Made by a program: the position numbers and the translations under genes. Under the pieces are notes generated by a model. It made no database searches. It had not been told where the DNA came from and saw nothing but the letters and a program-made list of their open reading frames with translations. Below, piece after piece: positions 12,451 through 24,539 of a stretch of DNA of 64,000 nucleotides (positions are counted from its first letter, which is position 1; every line of letters begins with the position of its first letter). This stretch comes from Margaritifera margaritifera (lineage: Eukaryota > Mollusca > Bivalvia > Unionida > Margaritiferidae), in NCBI GenBank assembly GCA_029931535.1, contig JAQPZY010000602.1, forward strand, positions 1 to 64,000, read 5' to 3'.

Positions 12451-14399
12451 AAATACTTGAAAAACTAAAGCTACTTGTTTTTAAAAAAACTTGCTTTGAT
12501 GTGTTTTGCCATCTCAATATTGTTGTCTGCACTGCACTACCATCGTTTCTAAAGATGCTTACATTATTAAAATATAAAAATATCAAGTGCTCCAGTAAAG
12601 TAAACCATACAAGCAATGACATGTTTGAATACCTGGTTAACCAGTTTCCCATTCCGATCTTGCTCTCATTTACTGCCATTTATGCAAATATCAGTACATT
12701 AAAACAGTAATACTTTTCTCTTCGGATAATTTATGTGATAATGTAACTTATCCTTTTTCATAACTATCTTGTCTGGAAAATTAATATCTCCAATGACTGG
12801 ATTGTGTATCAATACACCCAACAATTTCATATGTTGGTCAGAAGTTGGCTAGGTAAACTAGGTTGCATTATATCCTTGCTTGTCAATAAAGAGCACTTAC
12901 AAGTTATAGATTTGGTGCTTGTTAACAAGTAAAGAATTGTGGTAGCAGTTCTGGTATTTGTTTTTCCTTATGTTTGTAAAACTCTGTTAGTCTGTTTATT
13001 ATTATTATTATTATTACTGCCCACTGACAACACTTTCAGTTAATCTATGTGATAATTAGGGTACTCAATGCGATTGCACAGTCTAAGCTCGTCTATTCAA
13101 TAAACTGGTTTTGTCCACTCAATTTTGGTAAAACATTCCTTAGTTTAAGTGTTTTTCCGGCGGCTTTAAAATACGTGCTGAATGTGCAGAAATGTTACGT
13201 TTTGTTAACAATTATTAAAAAAATTTAAAATATGTGTCCTGAACATATAAGAGTCCAAATATTTGCAATAATGATGGTAAATTTAGTCTTCATTCATATC
13301 TACCAGTGTATTATATAACAATTCTCATTATATCTCAGTTGTTTTCTTTTCAATCTGATAATTAATTGATTAAAAGCAAACCTGTGTATATCTGCAAGTT
13401 TCTCCCTGTAGATGTTGAGTCCATTTTGTCTATAATTCAACCCAGAAAAGTATGTTATACTATCGGCCATCAACGATTTTTCACTGAAACTTGACAGACA
13501 TTAACAAAACCTTGAATATGGCGGTGGCCAAATTTCCTTGTTTTAACTGAAATGAATCACCAACTGATGTGGAATTTGATATATACAAATTCCTAATTAC
13601 ATGCATTCGTAAAATAAACAATGGTCCATGCACCAAGAAAAATTGCAGGTGTTTTTTATATATATTTCCCCAAAGTATATAAACACCCATACTGACGAAA
13701 AAGCGTGCCTTGAGGGTGCACAGGGATCAAGGTTTAGGGGACATAGAACTGAAAATTGCAGGCAACCCACAATCCTGCACTAAAGTTGGTATGATATCAT
13801 CAATGCGTTGATAAATGGCAATATTTAATCTTGTCATATTGCATCAAGATACAGTCTCAAATTATTGATACATGACGACAGTATAATCAAATATAAACTA
13901 AATTATATAACCTGTTAAAAAATAAATATTTTCTTGTTGTGTTTGAATCTCTTTTAATGAAGTAATTAATAAGGCCACTTACAACATGTATGCATACTGT
14001 CTCTTTCTACCAACTTTATCTACCTAGGTAACATCTACAGATATTTTTTTCAATTCAAAGAATTTAAGTCTGTCACGAGATGGCAATTATTAATCCCCAA
14101 GAAGTTTTAAAGTATTTTTAAAATAATACCATATGTATTTTTTGATTCGCTCTGGTAAATATTTTTTTCTACCTGAGACTGGTTTGCGTTTGTAAGTTAA
14201 CCCCATACTAATTTAGAATTATTACTAATCTACCTCCGGTGAATTGCATACCATACTCTACTTAGAAAACATAGTTGCCTCCATACCCCTCCCTCTTTTT
14301 TAAATTTTTAAATATAAGCAAGTACCTAGCTTAGACTTAGATATTTCCAATAAAGAAATTCAATCAATAATGCACAATTTAAATATTTTAACTGAACAA

Positions 14400-14680
14400 T
14401 TGTACGCACAAGATATCCAGGATGGATGAATTCAAACAAAACAAAACATGACCTTGTAAGGTGTCATGCCAACTTAGTCCCTTGTATTTCAGTCTAATTT
14501 TACACTTAAGATATCCAAGGATAGATGAATTCAATACAAAAAATGTAAGGTGTCATGCCAACTTAGGCCCCTTGCAATTCTGTCCAATTTTACATACAAG
14601 ATATCCAAGGATAGATGAATTCAAAACAAAACATGACCTTATAGGTGACACGTCAACTTAACCCCAATTGCAATTCTGCT
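14400..14680. repeat. minisatellite, about 95 bp x 3
   Basis: Three units share the block 'agatatccaaggatagatga' at about 14411, 14507 and 14600, and the block 'ggtgtcatgccaacttag' in between. The 66-codon plus-strand frame over it is a product of the repeat. Confidence 0.8.
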
Positions 14681-15539
14681 CAGTACACAATTATATTTCG
14701 GTGGGAATATGATATCAGCACATACTACGTTTAGTTCCAAGAGCCTAAGTGATGTTTCTTTTTTGTCCTGAGTGGACTACATTAACAACTAAGAACAGCA
14801 ACGCACCGAAATGTGCACTCAGAGTGAACAAGATACTTTAGCTAGGGTCTTAGTAGATGCACCCTCATCACTTATTTTCACGTACCGGGTGTGTGTTCGG
14901 CAGAATACATGAATACATGTGTTTCTAAGTTATTGTAGTCTATGTGATCAATATTAAGTGTACGTTTAAAAGTAAGACAGAAAGAAAAGAAAACACTTTG
15001 TTGTGGTTCATGTTGGAAATTTAGCCTATCTTACATCAGATTTATGTAATGATCCAAACAATGCTTTTTTTGCAAACATGGACTCTCTTGTATATATTTT
15101 AGTGTATGTATGTATCTAATACCATTGTGACATCGTATCAAAGACGATTATCGTGATGCATATCGTGATACAATATAGTTGGCAGTACCCACCTCTAATA
15201 AAGGGCAAAGTTTTATAACGGACAATAAGAAAACTGCCAGTTTCAGTATGGGCGGATTACATACCATGAATATAATACAATCATTTTTATGTTGATGCCA
15301 TGTATATTCCATTAAGAAATATCCATAGAAAATGTTGTTTTATCAAGGTATAATCCTAATCAGCTGTTTTTCCTTCCACACCTTTTGTGAACTTTCTCAG
15401 GTGAAATCAGGGTACTAAGTTTCCATGATTTCTGATTGGTCTATATTCTATTGCTTTTGTTAACCAAGTGCTTAGGTATACTTTCACAAAAGAATTACAA
15501 TCAGACATCACAGGTGTTTCTGTGACCTAGATATACCAG

Positions 15540-16140
15540 TGATTAAGATGTGGTTTCCGTTCATAAATCAGATCTGACCTAAAAATCAGAATCTGACAGA
15601 AGTGATCGTAATGACATAATTGGAGGTTAAAAATAGGAATGATTCTGCCCAAAGTCGAATAGGTGGCATCTACGCAATGATAAGTACAAATCACTGAACC
15701 ATGGAATATGAGTCACACTGACCTAGTTTTCACTAAGAGCTGTAATACTCGTTGTGATGCATTTGCAGACCAAGTTATATGACTCCATAGACAATAGTAA
15801 CTAAGAAAATTAACTAAATGCAAAGGTTAACCAAAAACACTGGACTGCGAAATATAGGCCACATAATTTTCAGTGAAGGGTACAGTACTAAGGATGACAG
15901 ATCTAAATACCAACTTATTTGACTCTACGAATAATGGTGTCAGAGAAAATGGCCTAAACACAAACCATAAAATAGAGAAACTGAGCTCAATAAGAAAGTA
16001 AGGGCAAATTATTGAAACATGAAATATAGGTAACAATGTCCTAGTTATCATATATGGATGTAATACTCATGGATGTGACTCTGTGAGCAATAGTGTCCGT
16101 GAAAATGACTTTAATGCAACTCTAACCTGAGTGATGATGT
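15540..16140. repeat. diverged tandem repeat related to the 7.1-8.2 kb family
   Basis: Units share 'gactccatagacaatagtgt', 'aaaatgacctaaatgcaaa' and 'gaaatataggtcacaatgac'-like blocks. They repeat about every 130-150 bp, at roughly 15700, 15840 and 16020. No protein is conserved between units. Confidence 0.5.
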
Positions 16141-17094
16141 CAGATTGATGGATGGGCAGATGAACAATTATCATCAATCCATAAGCCAGAATTTGCAATC
16201 CAGCCAAAACTTAAGAGTCCTTTTTATCAGTTTACATACATATTTTACCTCTATATAAAGAATGCCTGGATTTAAAGGACAAAATTTAGTCCCTTGGGTG
16301 TCTTTAATAGAATCCTTAATAGACAGGTTTCACTGCAAATCTGATCTAAATTCAAAGATACGAGAAAAGACATTATGCAGAAATGTATCACTATGCAAAA
16401 AGGTCAAATTTTAGGTTTAAAAAGGGCCCTATATCTGTAGAATAAAGCACCTGAGCAATTGCATAGCTGAGCAAACTGATCCATCACTGATATCAAGGTG
16501 TATATTGACATGCATGCTGACAAACTAGATAATAGAAACCGGATGAATGGAAAGATTCATCAATAGATGGACCGAAAGAACCAATTTAAAATCACCTGTT
16601 CTACGATGGTAAGCTAGATACAATTACTTTTGGATTTAATAATCATCTTTTCATTTCAGACTTTTGTTATTCAGGTGTTCGGCACAAAAATATAGATAAA
16701 ATTGAATGATGTCAGATGATAACAATTTACAATGTTATGAAAACTGCGTTGCCTGCACAAAGTCTTTTACCACATTTCTCTGCACTGCAATATGGATCAT
16801 CATATTTCAAACACATTGTTGCTTATCTATTTGTGAAATAGTATGTTGTGAACAAAAGTTTTGTAATTTGTTGTCCCCCTTCTTTTTGTAAACAGTTTTC
16901 TTCTAATCCTTACTGTTGTTCTCTGCACTGCAAACTGGACCCCTCTGTACCATACATTTCCATCTGTGAAGTTAGTGGACCAATAAATGCTGTTAATGGC
17001 TTTAACATGGCTGGCAAAGAAAGCCAGGATCTCCTCTTGGGCTATACCTTGATTCTGAAGAAAAAGACAAATATGGAGTTAACAAAGAAGGGTT

Positions 17095-17218
17095 TTGCGG
17101 AATGAGGTGCCCCACCTATGACCCTAATGAATGAGTGATACCTCGATGACCTCTGAAGAATGAGGTACCTCACCTGTGATCTCCAATGAATGAGATGCCT
17201 CGCCTGTGATCCATGCAA
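17095..17218. repeat. minisatellite, about 30 bp x 4
   Basis: Four consecutive units have the form 'aatgaatgaggtgcctcacc' followed by 'tgtgatct'. Substitutions mostly preserve the GAGGTRCCTC palindrome inside each unit. Confidence 0.8.
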
Positions 17219-17819
17219 TGATATATCCCCATGGTATCACAAAACTTTAACATTGAATCTTAACACCTAAAAAGACTAAACCTATGCGATCACTGCTAAA
17301 ATAAGTCATGTTTTTGTCTCCCCATATTGACACAGGTGAGACAATAAAAGGAAGGCCAGCAAACATTTTACAGCATTGCTACACCAGTTCGGTTCCTTAT
17401 ATATTTCCTACATTTGTCTATATTTATAATGAAATAAGTTCACTACTGTAGTTATAAGTTTGTATTATTTGGGTTAACATATTTTACTTACAGTGTATGT
17501 AAGGCATTAAGACACAGTATATACAAAAATCAGCATAGGTTATTATATACAAAAATCAGCATAGGTTATGTGGCCATATGATTAAAACTGTTTTTTATTA
17601 AGTCTAAAATAGGAAATATTAATGGATGAGGACAGAAGCAAAATTCAGGCTGGCTGCAGTGCCATACCTTAAGGACACTTGGCTTTATGGCCTGGTGATT
17701 GAACAAGAGGCCTCAGTGGGCCCAATATAGCTCACCTCGCTGATATCTACCTAAAAGCCAAAATGCATGGTTAGTTGGCTTAGGATTATGAATTAGTATG
17801 ATGCTTGATTACATTTAAA

Positions 17820-18130
17820 TTTTTTATAGTTCAGTAACAGTTACCACATTTGATGACAGATTAGCATCATATGTAAAAGTTTAAATGTATTCATGCCAGA
17901 AAGTTTTCTGTCAAATTTGGTCCAGTTCGGTTCAGCAGTTTTGGAGAAGTCATTTGAATGTTGTTCTATTTTTAGTAATAACGGACACATTTAATAGAGA
18001 TTTGGCATCATTTGTATAAAAGTGAAATGCCTTCAACCTAAGATGCTCTCTGCCAAATTTGGCTGAAATTGGTCCAGGTGCTTTTGATAAAGCAATTGTT
18101 GACAGACAATTACAATGGACGCAAGACCAT
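17820..18130. repeat. dispersed repeat, family of 28.88-29.40 kb
   Basis: Two units share 'ggcatcatttgtaaaagt', 'aaggccttcatgccagaaag' and 'tgtcaaatttggtccagttc'. The same blocks recur in a longer tandem at 28880-29400. No coding potential is seen. Confidence 0.6.
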
Positions 18131-18751
18131 AGGATTATACCTTATGGTCATGTGGGCAAAAACTGGTCCCCATCTAGAAACAGATGTCTAGAGTTTAATA
18201 AATTCGGTATTTTACTCCCTGATATTATTTAAAACAAATTCAATCAGGTATTTTGTGAATACTGCACTGCAAACTTACCATTCCGGACTGACTAATACCT
18301 AACATGAAGTTAATAATAAATATTACAATGCATTAAGAGACTTATTGGACAAATTAGCATGTGTTCGATCATATGTATTTATTTCAGTAAGTGTTCTTAC
18401 AATGATTAAGCGCTATCATTTAAAATGTGCATGGAACATCCTTAACTTGTCCAGATTGCATAGCTATAGTTTATATTCATCAAAACTGAGTCGTCATAAT
18501 CCATGGACTGTGATTATAGCAGGAGCAATATGCTTGGAACTTGAAACTAAATGCTTAAAATAAAATTGTTTTTGCGTAACTTTTGTTACATTAAAAATAA
18601 AAATGTGACGCGTGTTTAGTCAATTTGTTTACATAAAATACGCACATACGCTGCTTATCTTGAGTTATGTAATATTAATAATAAAGACATGACTCGTGTG
18701 GTTGTGGTTGTGCTACAATAGGATGAAATATTTCGTAGAGATAGTGTAGTT

Positions 18752-18920
18752 AGTAGTATACGGGGGTATCGAAGCCCGCGGGGGCACTTGAGGCCCGTAC
18801 GAGAATTTAACATGGGCCCCCATGTTAAATTCTCGTATGGGTCTCAAGTGCCCCCTCCATGTTAAATTCCCGTACGGGCCTCAAGTGCCCCGCGGGCCTT
18901 GATACCCCCCGTATACTACT
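18752..18920. repeat. GC-rich compound palindrome (foldback/MITE-like)
   Basis: The ends are inverted copies (agtagtatacggggg at the left, cccccgtatactact at the right). The outer arms 18752-18780 and 18891-18920 pair almost perfectly. Inside is a second palindrome: 18781-18816 pairs with 18817-18854. A third copy of the same arm (18855-18890) follows in the reverse orientation. The GC content is far above the surroundings and several CpGs are present. No target duplication is obvious. The ends would fit a small inverted-repeat element; its class is not recognised. Confidence 0.85.
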
Positions 18921-19683
18921 GTTGTTGTTTCTAAATATTTACTTCTTGGTGAGTATAAAGATCCCAAGAGCTAAAAGTGAAGCGAACGTGTTGCAGAATG
19001 AATGGTGCTTCATAATGATTCCTCTAGAATCTAGAAAATTAATCAAGGGACCTTGACACCAACATCAAAGAAGCGAGCAAGCGTGTCATAGAAAACATTA
19101 TCATAGCGTCATAGCAATTCGTCCAAAGCATGAGAAAAAAAAACCTATCAAGGGGTTTATGAAATATTAGAAAAGACACTTTTTGCAAATTTTTCATTTC
19201 TAAGACAATGATAACGAAGTAAATTTGGTATATAAAACATATCGTGGAATGAATTGTCTTAGTGCTATAATCTATCAAAAGGTTTAGGAAATATATGTAA
19301 ATGAAAACCTTTAACCAAAACCTGAACAAAATGCTGATGCCAACATCAATGCTGATACCAGAAAAGTGATTGCTTTGTCTCACTTCCCACTAACGTGGAC
19401 CCTACAAAATTTTGTTTGTAAAACTGAGGCATCATATATAAGTTCATAAAGTCTAAAAGCCGATAAAGCTCGCATTTAAATGACACGAAAATCTAATCAG
19501 GACATCTGCATAGGCTCATCAACATGCCTGCCAATTTTCATTTGTTTGTGTCTGATTAGCAAATCACTTTTTACATCAATTAATTGGCACAGTTCTTCTC
19601 TATCAAACTCCATGATTCAGTCAGAGAGGCAAAAAGCTAAATTTTACCCATGTACTTTGTTCAAGGAATGCATGTACACTTAC

Positions 19684-19863
19684 CTGTTTATTTTTTTCCA
19701 TCACATGCTGCCACAGCAACGGATCTGATCTGAGGTGCAAAGTACACGACTTGTTCTGGAGAAGCCCATCCCTCTTCTGCCGATGTAACCTAGAGCTGTA
19801 GATATTGTGCTCAGCATTTTGATAGTTATGAGCGTCATAAACTTCTTGCCACTCCATATCACT
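19684..19863 (-). CDS. ADAM10-like exon: prodomain end, furin site, catalytic start
   Basis: Exactly 60 codons, phase 0 at both ends. The acceptor is tttcattTCAG and the donor is cag|GTAAGT on the minus strand. It encodes SDMEWQEVYDAHNY, then LHRQKR|DG with an R-x-K-R proprotein-convertase site. NKSCTLHLRSDPLLWQHVME follows, matching the family's conserved catalytic-domain start (Cys then LYIQTDH-like strand). In human ADAM10 the main activating cleavage is at the equivalent place. It joins in frame to the 24155 exon upstream. The next exon downstream is missing from what I could recognise. Confidence 0.9.
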
Positions 19864-21419
19864 CTGAAATGAAAGTGTAAACTCAGCATTTCTGACCTGT
19901 GACACCATAAAGTTAAATGTTTACAATATACGAGGCATTCTATTACTAATTAATTACCGTAAGATGTTAATACTAAAGTAAACATATGCAGAAAATAAAT
20001 GCACACGGAAATTCCTGCATATGTTGTAGTAATATAAGCAGATTATGTCTTTAGAATATATAAAAAAACAAGAAGGCCAGAGTCTGCATGTCGAGCCCAC
20101 GTTCAAAGCATTCCTGAAAAACTTTAGCCAAAATATTAACTGTTGATGATAGTGTAACCCCAAAGTAACTGCAATGTCTACCTTCCCACTAATATGGTCT
20201 TGACAAAACAAAAAGCTGTAAAGATCTGCCTCTATGGCAATGATTGTGTTCCATTTTAAGTGATAAACTAGTTATCTTTCCTTCAGTACACCATCTTTTC
20301 TTAAATTATTGATCACTAATATTTTGGAATATGCCATTAAAACTTGTTAATAAACATAACTATAGAAACATATATACTATGATGCATTTTGATATTGATA
20401 AGTGCATACGAAAACATTTGCACATATGACCCTCTCTAATTTTAAAAGCAAGAAAGAAAAAAACATTATGTCTCACCTGCTCTTAAAAATGGTATATTTT
20501 CACTTTCAAATCCTGCCGCCCTTACCTACAATCCAGAGGAAGGGTAGGGTGCATGAATAAAACCTTCCTGATTCTACAGTAAAAGTGTTATATCTATCCA
20601 TCCCGTTTTTTAAGACTTACGAGCATACAGAAAAATTTTGACCAAAGCCTTAACCAAGATTTTTAAATGATCTTGACCTTACCTGTGGATCAGACATCAT
20701 AAATTGCAAGTGCAAGTGCTTATGGTTCCTACATTCCATGTATGATAGCTATCAATCCCAGGGTTTATGAGTTGTGACCAAAAGGGAAACAAAACGTTAA
20801 CCGAGAACGTAGCCAAAATTGTCAAATAACCTTGACCATGTCTAAGGGTTAGGAGTAGAGCATAATTAACTGATACGAAAGGATAGAGTTTCATAATTCT
20901 ACAGTTCAAGTATGATAGATATACCTGTCAGGATTTGGACTTAGGACCAAACAGAAAAACTGTAACCAAACCTAAACTAATGTTGACACTGAGAGTCTCC
21001 ACCGTTTCTTCCCAAATAAGTGATACTTATGGCTCTCATACACTAAAGCAGGCGAGACAATAAGTAAATGAACTTGATATTCAGATTTTACGGTACAAAG
21101 TTTATATCTCTACTGTTCATCAAAACCTCTGGCATAGCAAGAAAACCCAAGCAGAAGGGTGGAGGAGGTGCGTGGGTAGATGGTGGTGGGAGGCTACAGC
21201 TGAGTGGCGTTTATGTAACACAACGTATAGTGTGAAAATAATTAAAGGGGGAATAACGGGGAGGAGGAAAATCCTAATGTCACAAAGGCACAATCCTGGA
21301 ACCTGGGAAAAACAATGATTAATGAAGCTGATTCAACAACCAACTTAGATATCTCCAGGAGAGCCGATAAGCAGATAGATATAAAGGATCGGATTCAGCA
21401 AGAAGAAGAGTGTTGCATT

Positions 21420-22260
21420 CCATCATGGGAGCAGGCCTACATGGAAAGAACAGGGTAAACCCAATCTTATCTAACAACATGTATACCATATTCTCAAGTT
21501 CATGAGCTGTCTACAGCTTAAAGGTGACCCTGATCTCCACATGAACCTCAAGAACACTGAAAAATTCTGAGGAAAAGATTCTTCGTCGAGTTCAGTTTCT
21601 CCCAGAGAGATGTGCCACAGCCACAATCTATCTATTTATAGGCGACACCCCCATTATCGTTCACACCAACACATTTTGACAACATCGCTAGACAGCCAGA
21701 ATTGGTGGAGTTTCAGATTGTGCACAAGCAGTTGACATTAAATGATGAGGGTAGGACTTGATTGACAACCCCTCTGACAAGCAATGCTGGAAACATATTG
21801 TGAAGGAATCAGTTAACTCATACTGGCGCAAGACATGGGAAGAGGTTAAACTATCCAAACCATCACTCACATACCTCTACATCCAAGAAAACCCTCTGCT
21901 GCAGGCACACCACTTATGGACATCCGCTTTAACCAACCCAAGAGTGGTGGCCAATCCAGCCATCAAGGCAAGGGTTCTAACAGGCTCCAACACACTGCAA
22001 ACCAACAGACACAAGTTCAACCAACACTCTGTCTTTCCTATCTGCCTCCTCGGTAAAGGACAAGTCGATGATAGTAAGCACTTCATTCTCATATGCCACT
22101 CCATAAAGTACAAAAGTGATAAATATCTCCATAGAATCATAGGATTTATTCAGTCTTGTAGGGCACGTGCAACAAATATCGTTCGAAGTGACGATGAACT
22201 CATGCTGCGTGTACGCTAGATTACAGTGCTCCAATCATTAAGATCGCATTTTACTTGAGC
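21420..22260 (+). pseudogene. LINE ORF2 C-terminal remnant (plus strand)
   Basis: Reading right across 21590-22219 with frame changes, the translation follows the pattern of a non-LTR ORF2 tail. It shows a LPER-CATATIY-like segment and LDSQNWWSF, then PSDKQCWKHIVKESVNSYW. A degenerate zinc motif (PICLLGKGQVDDSKHFILIC) stands in for the usual CPLC...EDxxHFLLxC. Stops and a frameshift near 21750 show it is dead. It is the opposite orientation to the host gene and the other LINEs here. The clade (I/CR1/Jockey side) is inferred from the zinc-tail layout. Confidence 0.6.
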
Positions 22261-22693
22261 ACTGATAAAATCCAGAAAATTGATTGTTTCAGCAGAAGTC
22301 TCATTTACAACCTGCAACACCTGAGGGCAATGCTTCTGACTCCTACCTATTCCACCCGTACCTAATGTGTTCTCCGTACAATATTCCCGCTACACTTCCA
22401 ATAACAATTTACCTATTTCTAGTTTCTAAGAATGGTCCCAGCTGCTTTCTCAGCATTACAATCAGTCCTTTTAATGGCTAGGAATGGATTAACATTCTGT
22501 ATAAATGTGTACTGAATAGATTGATTCTATCATACTGTATGAATTAATTTGGATGGTATTCGGGTATAAACTAGAAGGTACTGAAGACAAATAAACTGTA
22601 CATATTGATGTTTGCTATTTCTGAAAGTGTTATTTCTCATCCAAAATGGAGTTTGATTTTTATCAGGGTTGAATCACAAGTTCTGACATGGTT

Positions 22694-22696
<3 letters not shown>

Positions 22697-22759
<63 letters not shown>
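22697..22759. repeat. (TA)n microsatellite
   Basis: About 30 pure TA units. The isoleucine/tyrosine-rich frame over it is an artefact. Confidence 0.95.
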
Positions 22760-22763
<4 letters not shown>

Positions 22764-22969
22764 TTCTGTTCATTATTCTCTGTTCAGCACTGGGATTGTT
22801 AAATAACTACAGATGTTCAGATGTAATAAGCACTATTTACTAGGGTACTTGGTCAATCATCTGACAAAATCTAATAGCAAAATCAAACCCAATTCCTTCT
22901 TAAATTCAATGGCAATCAAGTGCATCCATAAATCAATAATGTTCATGGACAAGAGTTCATAAATTGTAA

Positions 22970-23460
22970 GACGAAATTTTAAAATTTAACAACTTTGACC
23001 AAATTATGTCCCTAATATAATTTTGGACCCATGGCCCTATCCAAAGACTGAACTCAACGACAGGAGTGGTTCTGATAGAATGGGAGCATGTGGTGATGTC
23101 ACGATCCAAAGTGGATTTAGCGAGGGGTTGAGAAAATGTAAGTAATGACACTTTTTATGCCAAAATGTATGCAGTGTAATTCTTGACCCCATGGTTCCAA
23201 CCGGGGGACAAGCCCAGGGGCAGGAGTGATACGGAAAGAAGGGGAATATACGATAATGTTATGCACGAAATATGAAGTTAATATAGTAAGGAGTTACCTA
23301 GATAGAAGTGCTTGAAAAAAACTTTAACCAAAGCTGTCCACCGACACCTTCACCACCAGCACCCACCCTAACACACATACATACGCACATGCACACTCAA
23401 ACGCACACATACACAAATGGGCAACTACAAATGCTAGATGCTCCCATACCGGGTGAATAC
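22970..23460. repeat. diverged 'gaccccatgg' repeat cluster
   Basis: Two units carry 'ttggacccatggccctatcc' and 'cttgaccccatggttccaac', then a CA-rich stretch and 'aatgctagatgctcccat'. They match the families at 1615-2240 and 9560-9800. Confidence 0.5.
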
Positions 23461-24154
23461 AAGTAAATTAATTCACAATACTTGATATTGACCAGGATGT
23501 TTCAAAGTGCTTATCAAGCAAAGGTACATAATTATCCTGAAGTGGCAACATGTTAGCTTTGCATCTCTGCTGTACACGGTTGAATCCATAGTTCCACGAC
23601 GTAAAGGGGTAAATTGTAGTTCATTCAAGGTTAATGGTTTCCTGTAGCAGGCATGATAATTTTCCAATAGATCCTAAATTAAGCAAACAGAGGGTTTGGT
23701 TTATGCATTAAAGTAGCCAGAGAAAATACTGTAAGAGTTACTTCTCTTTCTAATTTATTCATCTAAAGGTATGACCCAAACCAAGATTATATAACACACG
23801 AAGTGAACATCAAAGGTAGATTTGGTCTTCTTTGCAAATTAAGGATACTGTATGAGTTAAATTTTGGAAAAGATTCTGGATTAGGTATTCTGGAACATTT
23901 TCATCACTGCTTCAGTTTCTCAAGTTTCTTCTAATCCAAAAACCACCTTGTGCTAATATCTGCACCATCAAAAGAACATAGTGTTAGTTTTATTTGTTTT
24001 GTTTGTTTGGGAACTGTTGTATATTCATAGAAAATGGATGATGTTCAAGCTAAAATTATATAATTTTTCAATGGACACACACCACGGGAGGTACATTTGA
24101 CTACCATCACATTCATTCCTGATAGTATAGTAATGAAAGTGAATACCAACTTAC

Positions 24155-24290
24155 CCTCCTGTGCATGTTCGCATCCTTTGTGACTTCTGACTGCACAACT
24201 GACCTCATCCAGTTGATGGCTTGGTCATAGCCACAGAAACCAGATGTAGATGTTGACTTTGATGCCTCTCTTCTGTCACGCTCCCTCTGA
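24155..24290 (-). CDS. ADAM10-like exon: prodomain cysteine-switch segment
   Basis: The exon encodes SQRERDRREASKSTSTSGFC, continuing to AINWMRSVVQSEVTKDANMH and RR, matching the GGCADHSVFERMRKY region of ADAM10. The Cys is the probable cysteine-switch residue that would hold the catalytic zinc in the latent enzyme. The donor is agg|GTAAGT at 24154, phase 0. The acceptor side reads GAAGAAG (24297-24291), giving two in-frame AG choices 3 bases apart: start at 24290 (used here) or 24293, which adds one residue. Entry is phase 2, agreeing with the donor at 29645. The Arg/Ser-rich linker before the Cys is not part of the vertebrate pattern I recall. Confidence 0.88.
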
Positions 24291-24539
24291 CTTCTTCAAA
24301 AGAGAATGTCCAATTTGAAAACAATTAGAGTCCAACAATGTATCTATTAACGTGTAATGGCACCTCAACACAATAACGGCTTTATGGTGGCAATTAAAGA
24401 TGAAGTTCTAAATATGTAAAAATGTATAATTTCGCAATAACTTTAGGAAGATAAACCGTTCCAAATAAATATAAACATGAAGTACAAGATAAAATATAAA
24501 AGGTAAAGATTCTAAACTTCTGAAAAAGGTCATATAAAA

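Larger units (their letters stand above)
10133..19683 (-). other. intron(s) of the ADAM10-like gene, about 9.5 kb
   Basis: The flanking exons both have phase-0 ends here. ADAM10 relatives have about 30-40 residues between QHVMEKNKQ and the 10132 exon (a helix with an HV...IY pattern, then an I-F-V-R strand), so one exon should lie inside. I scanned the minus strand for it and found no convincing candidate. Beyond the repeats listed separately, 11350-12250, 12720-14390, 14690-15530, 16150-17090 and 17220-17810 show no named feature. Two 26-bp direct copies of 'acaaaaatcagcataggtta' occur at 17520-17568. Confidence 0.6.
19864..24154 (-). other. intron of the ADAM10-like gene
   Basis: This intron joins the phase-0 donor at 24154 to the phase-0 acceptor at 19864. 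It holds a diverged tandem family at 20490-20990 (blocks 'ttctacagtaaaagtgttat' and 'ttgaccaaagccttaacc'), a plus-strand LINE tail, a TA tract and gaccccatgg-type repeats. 23470-24150 shows nothing I can name. Confidence 0.7.

Noticed and set aside
13380..13440. Minus-strand GLNIYREKLADIH as a candidate for the missing catalytic exon
   Set aside because: Only the N-I-Y pattern fits; no HV block before it, no F-V-R strand after it, and the following GTTTGC is a poor donor.
14120..14190. Minus-strand QVEKNIYQSESKNTYG as a candidate for the missing catalytic exon
   Set aside because: No acceptor in the right place, no donor, and the downstream strand does not fit the family.
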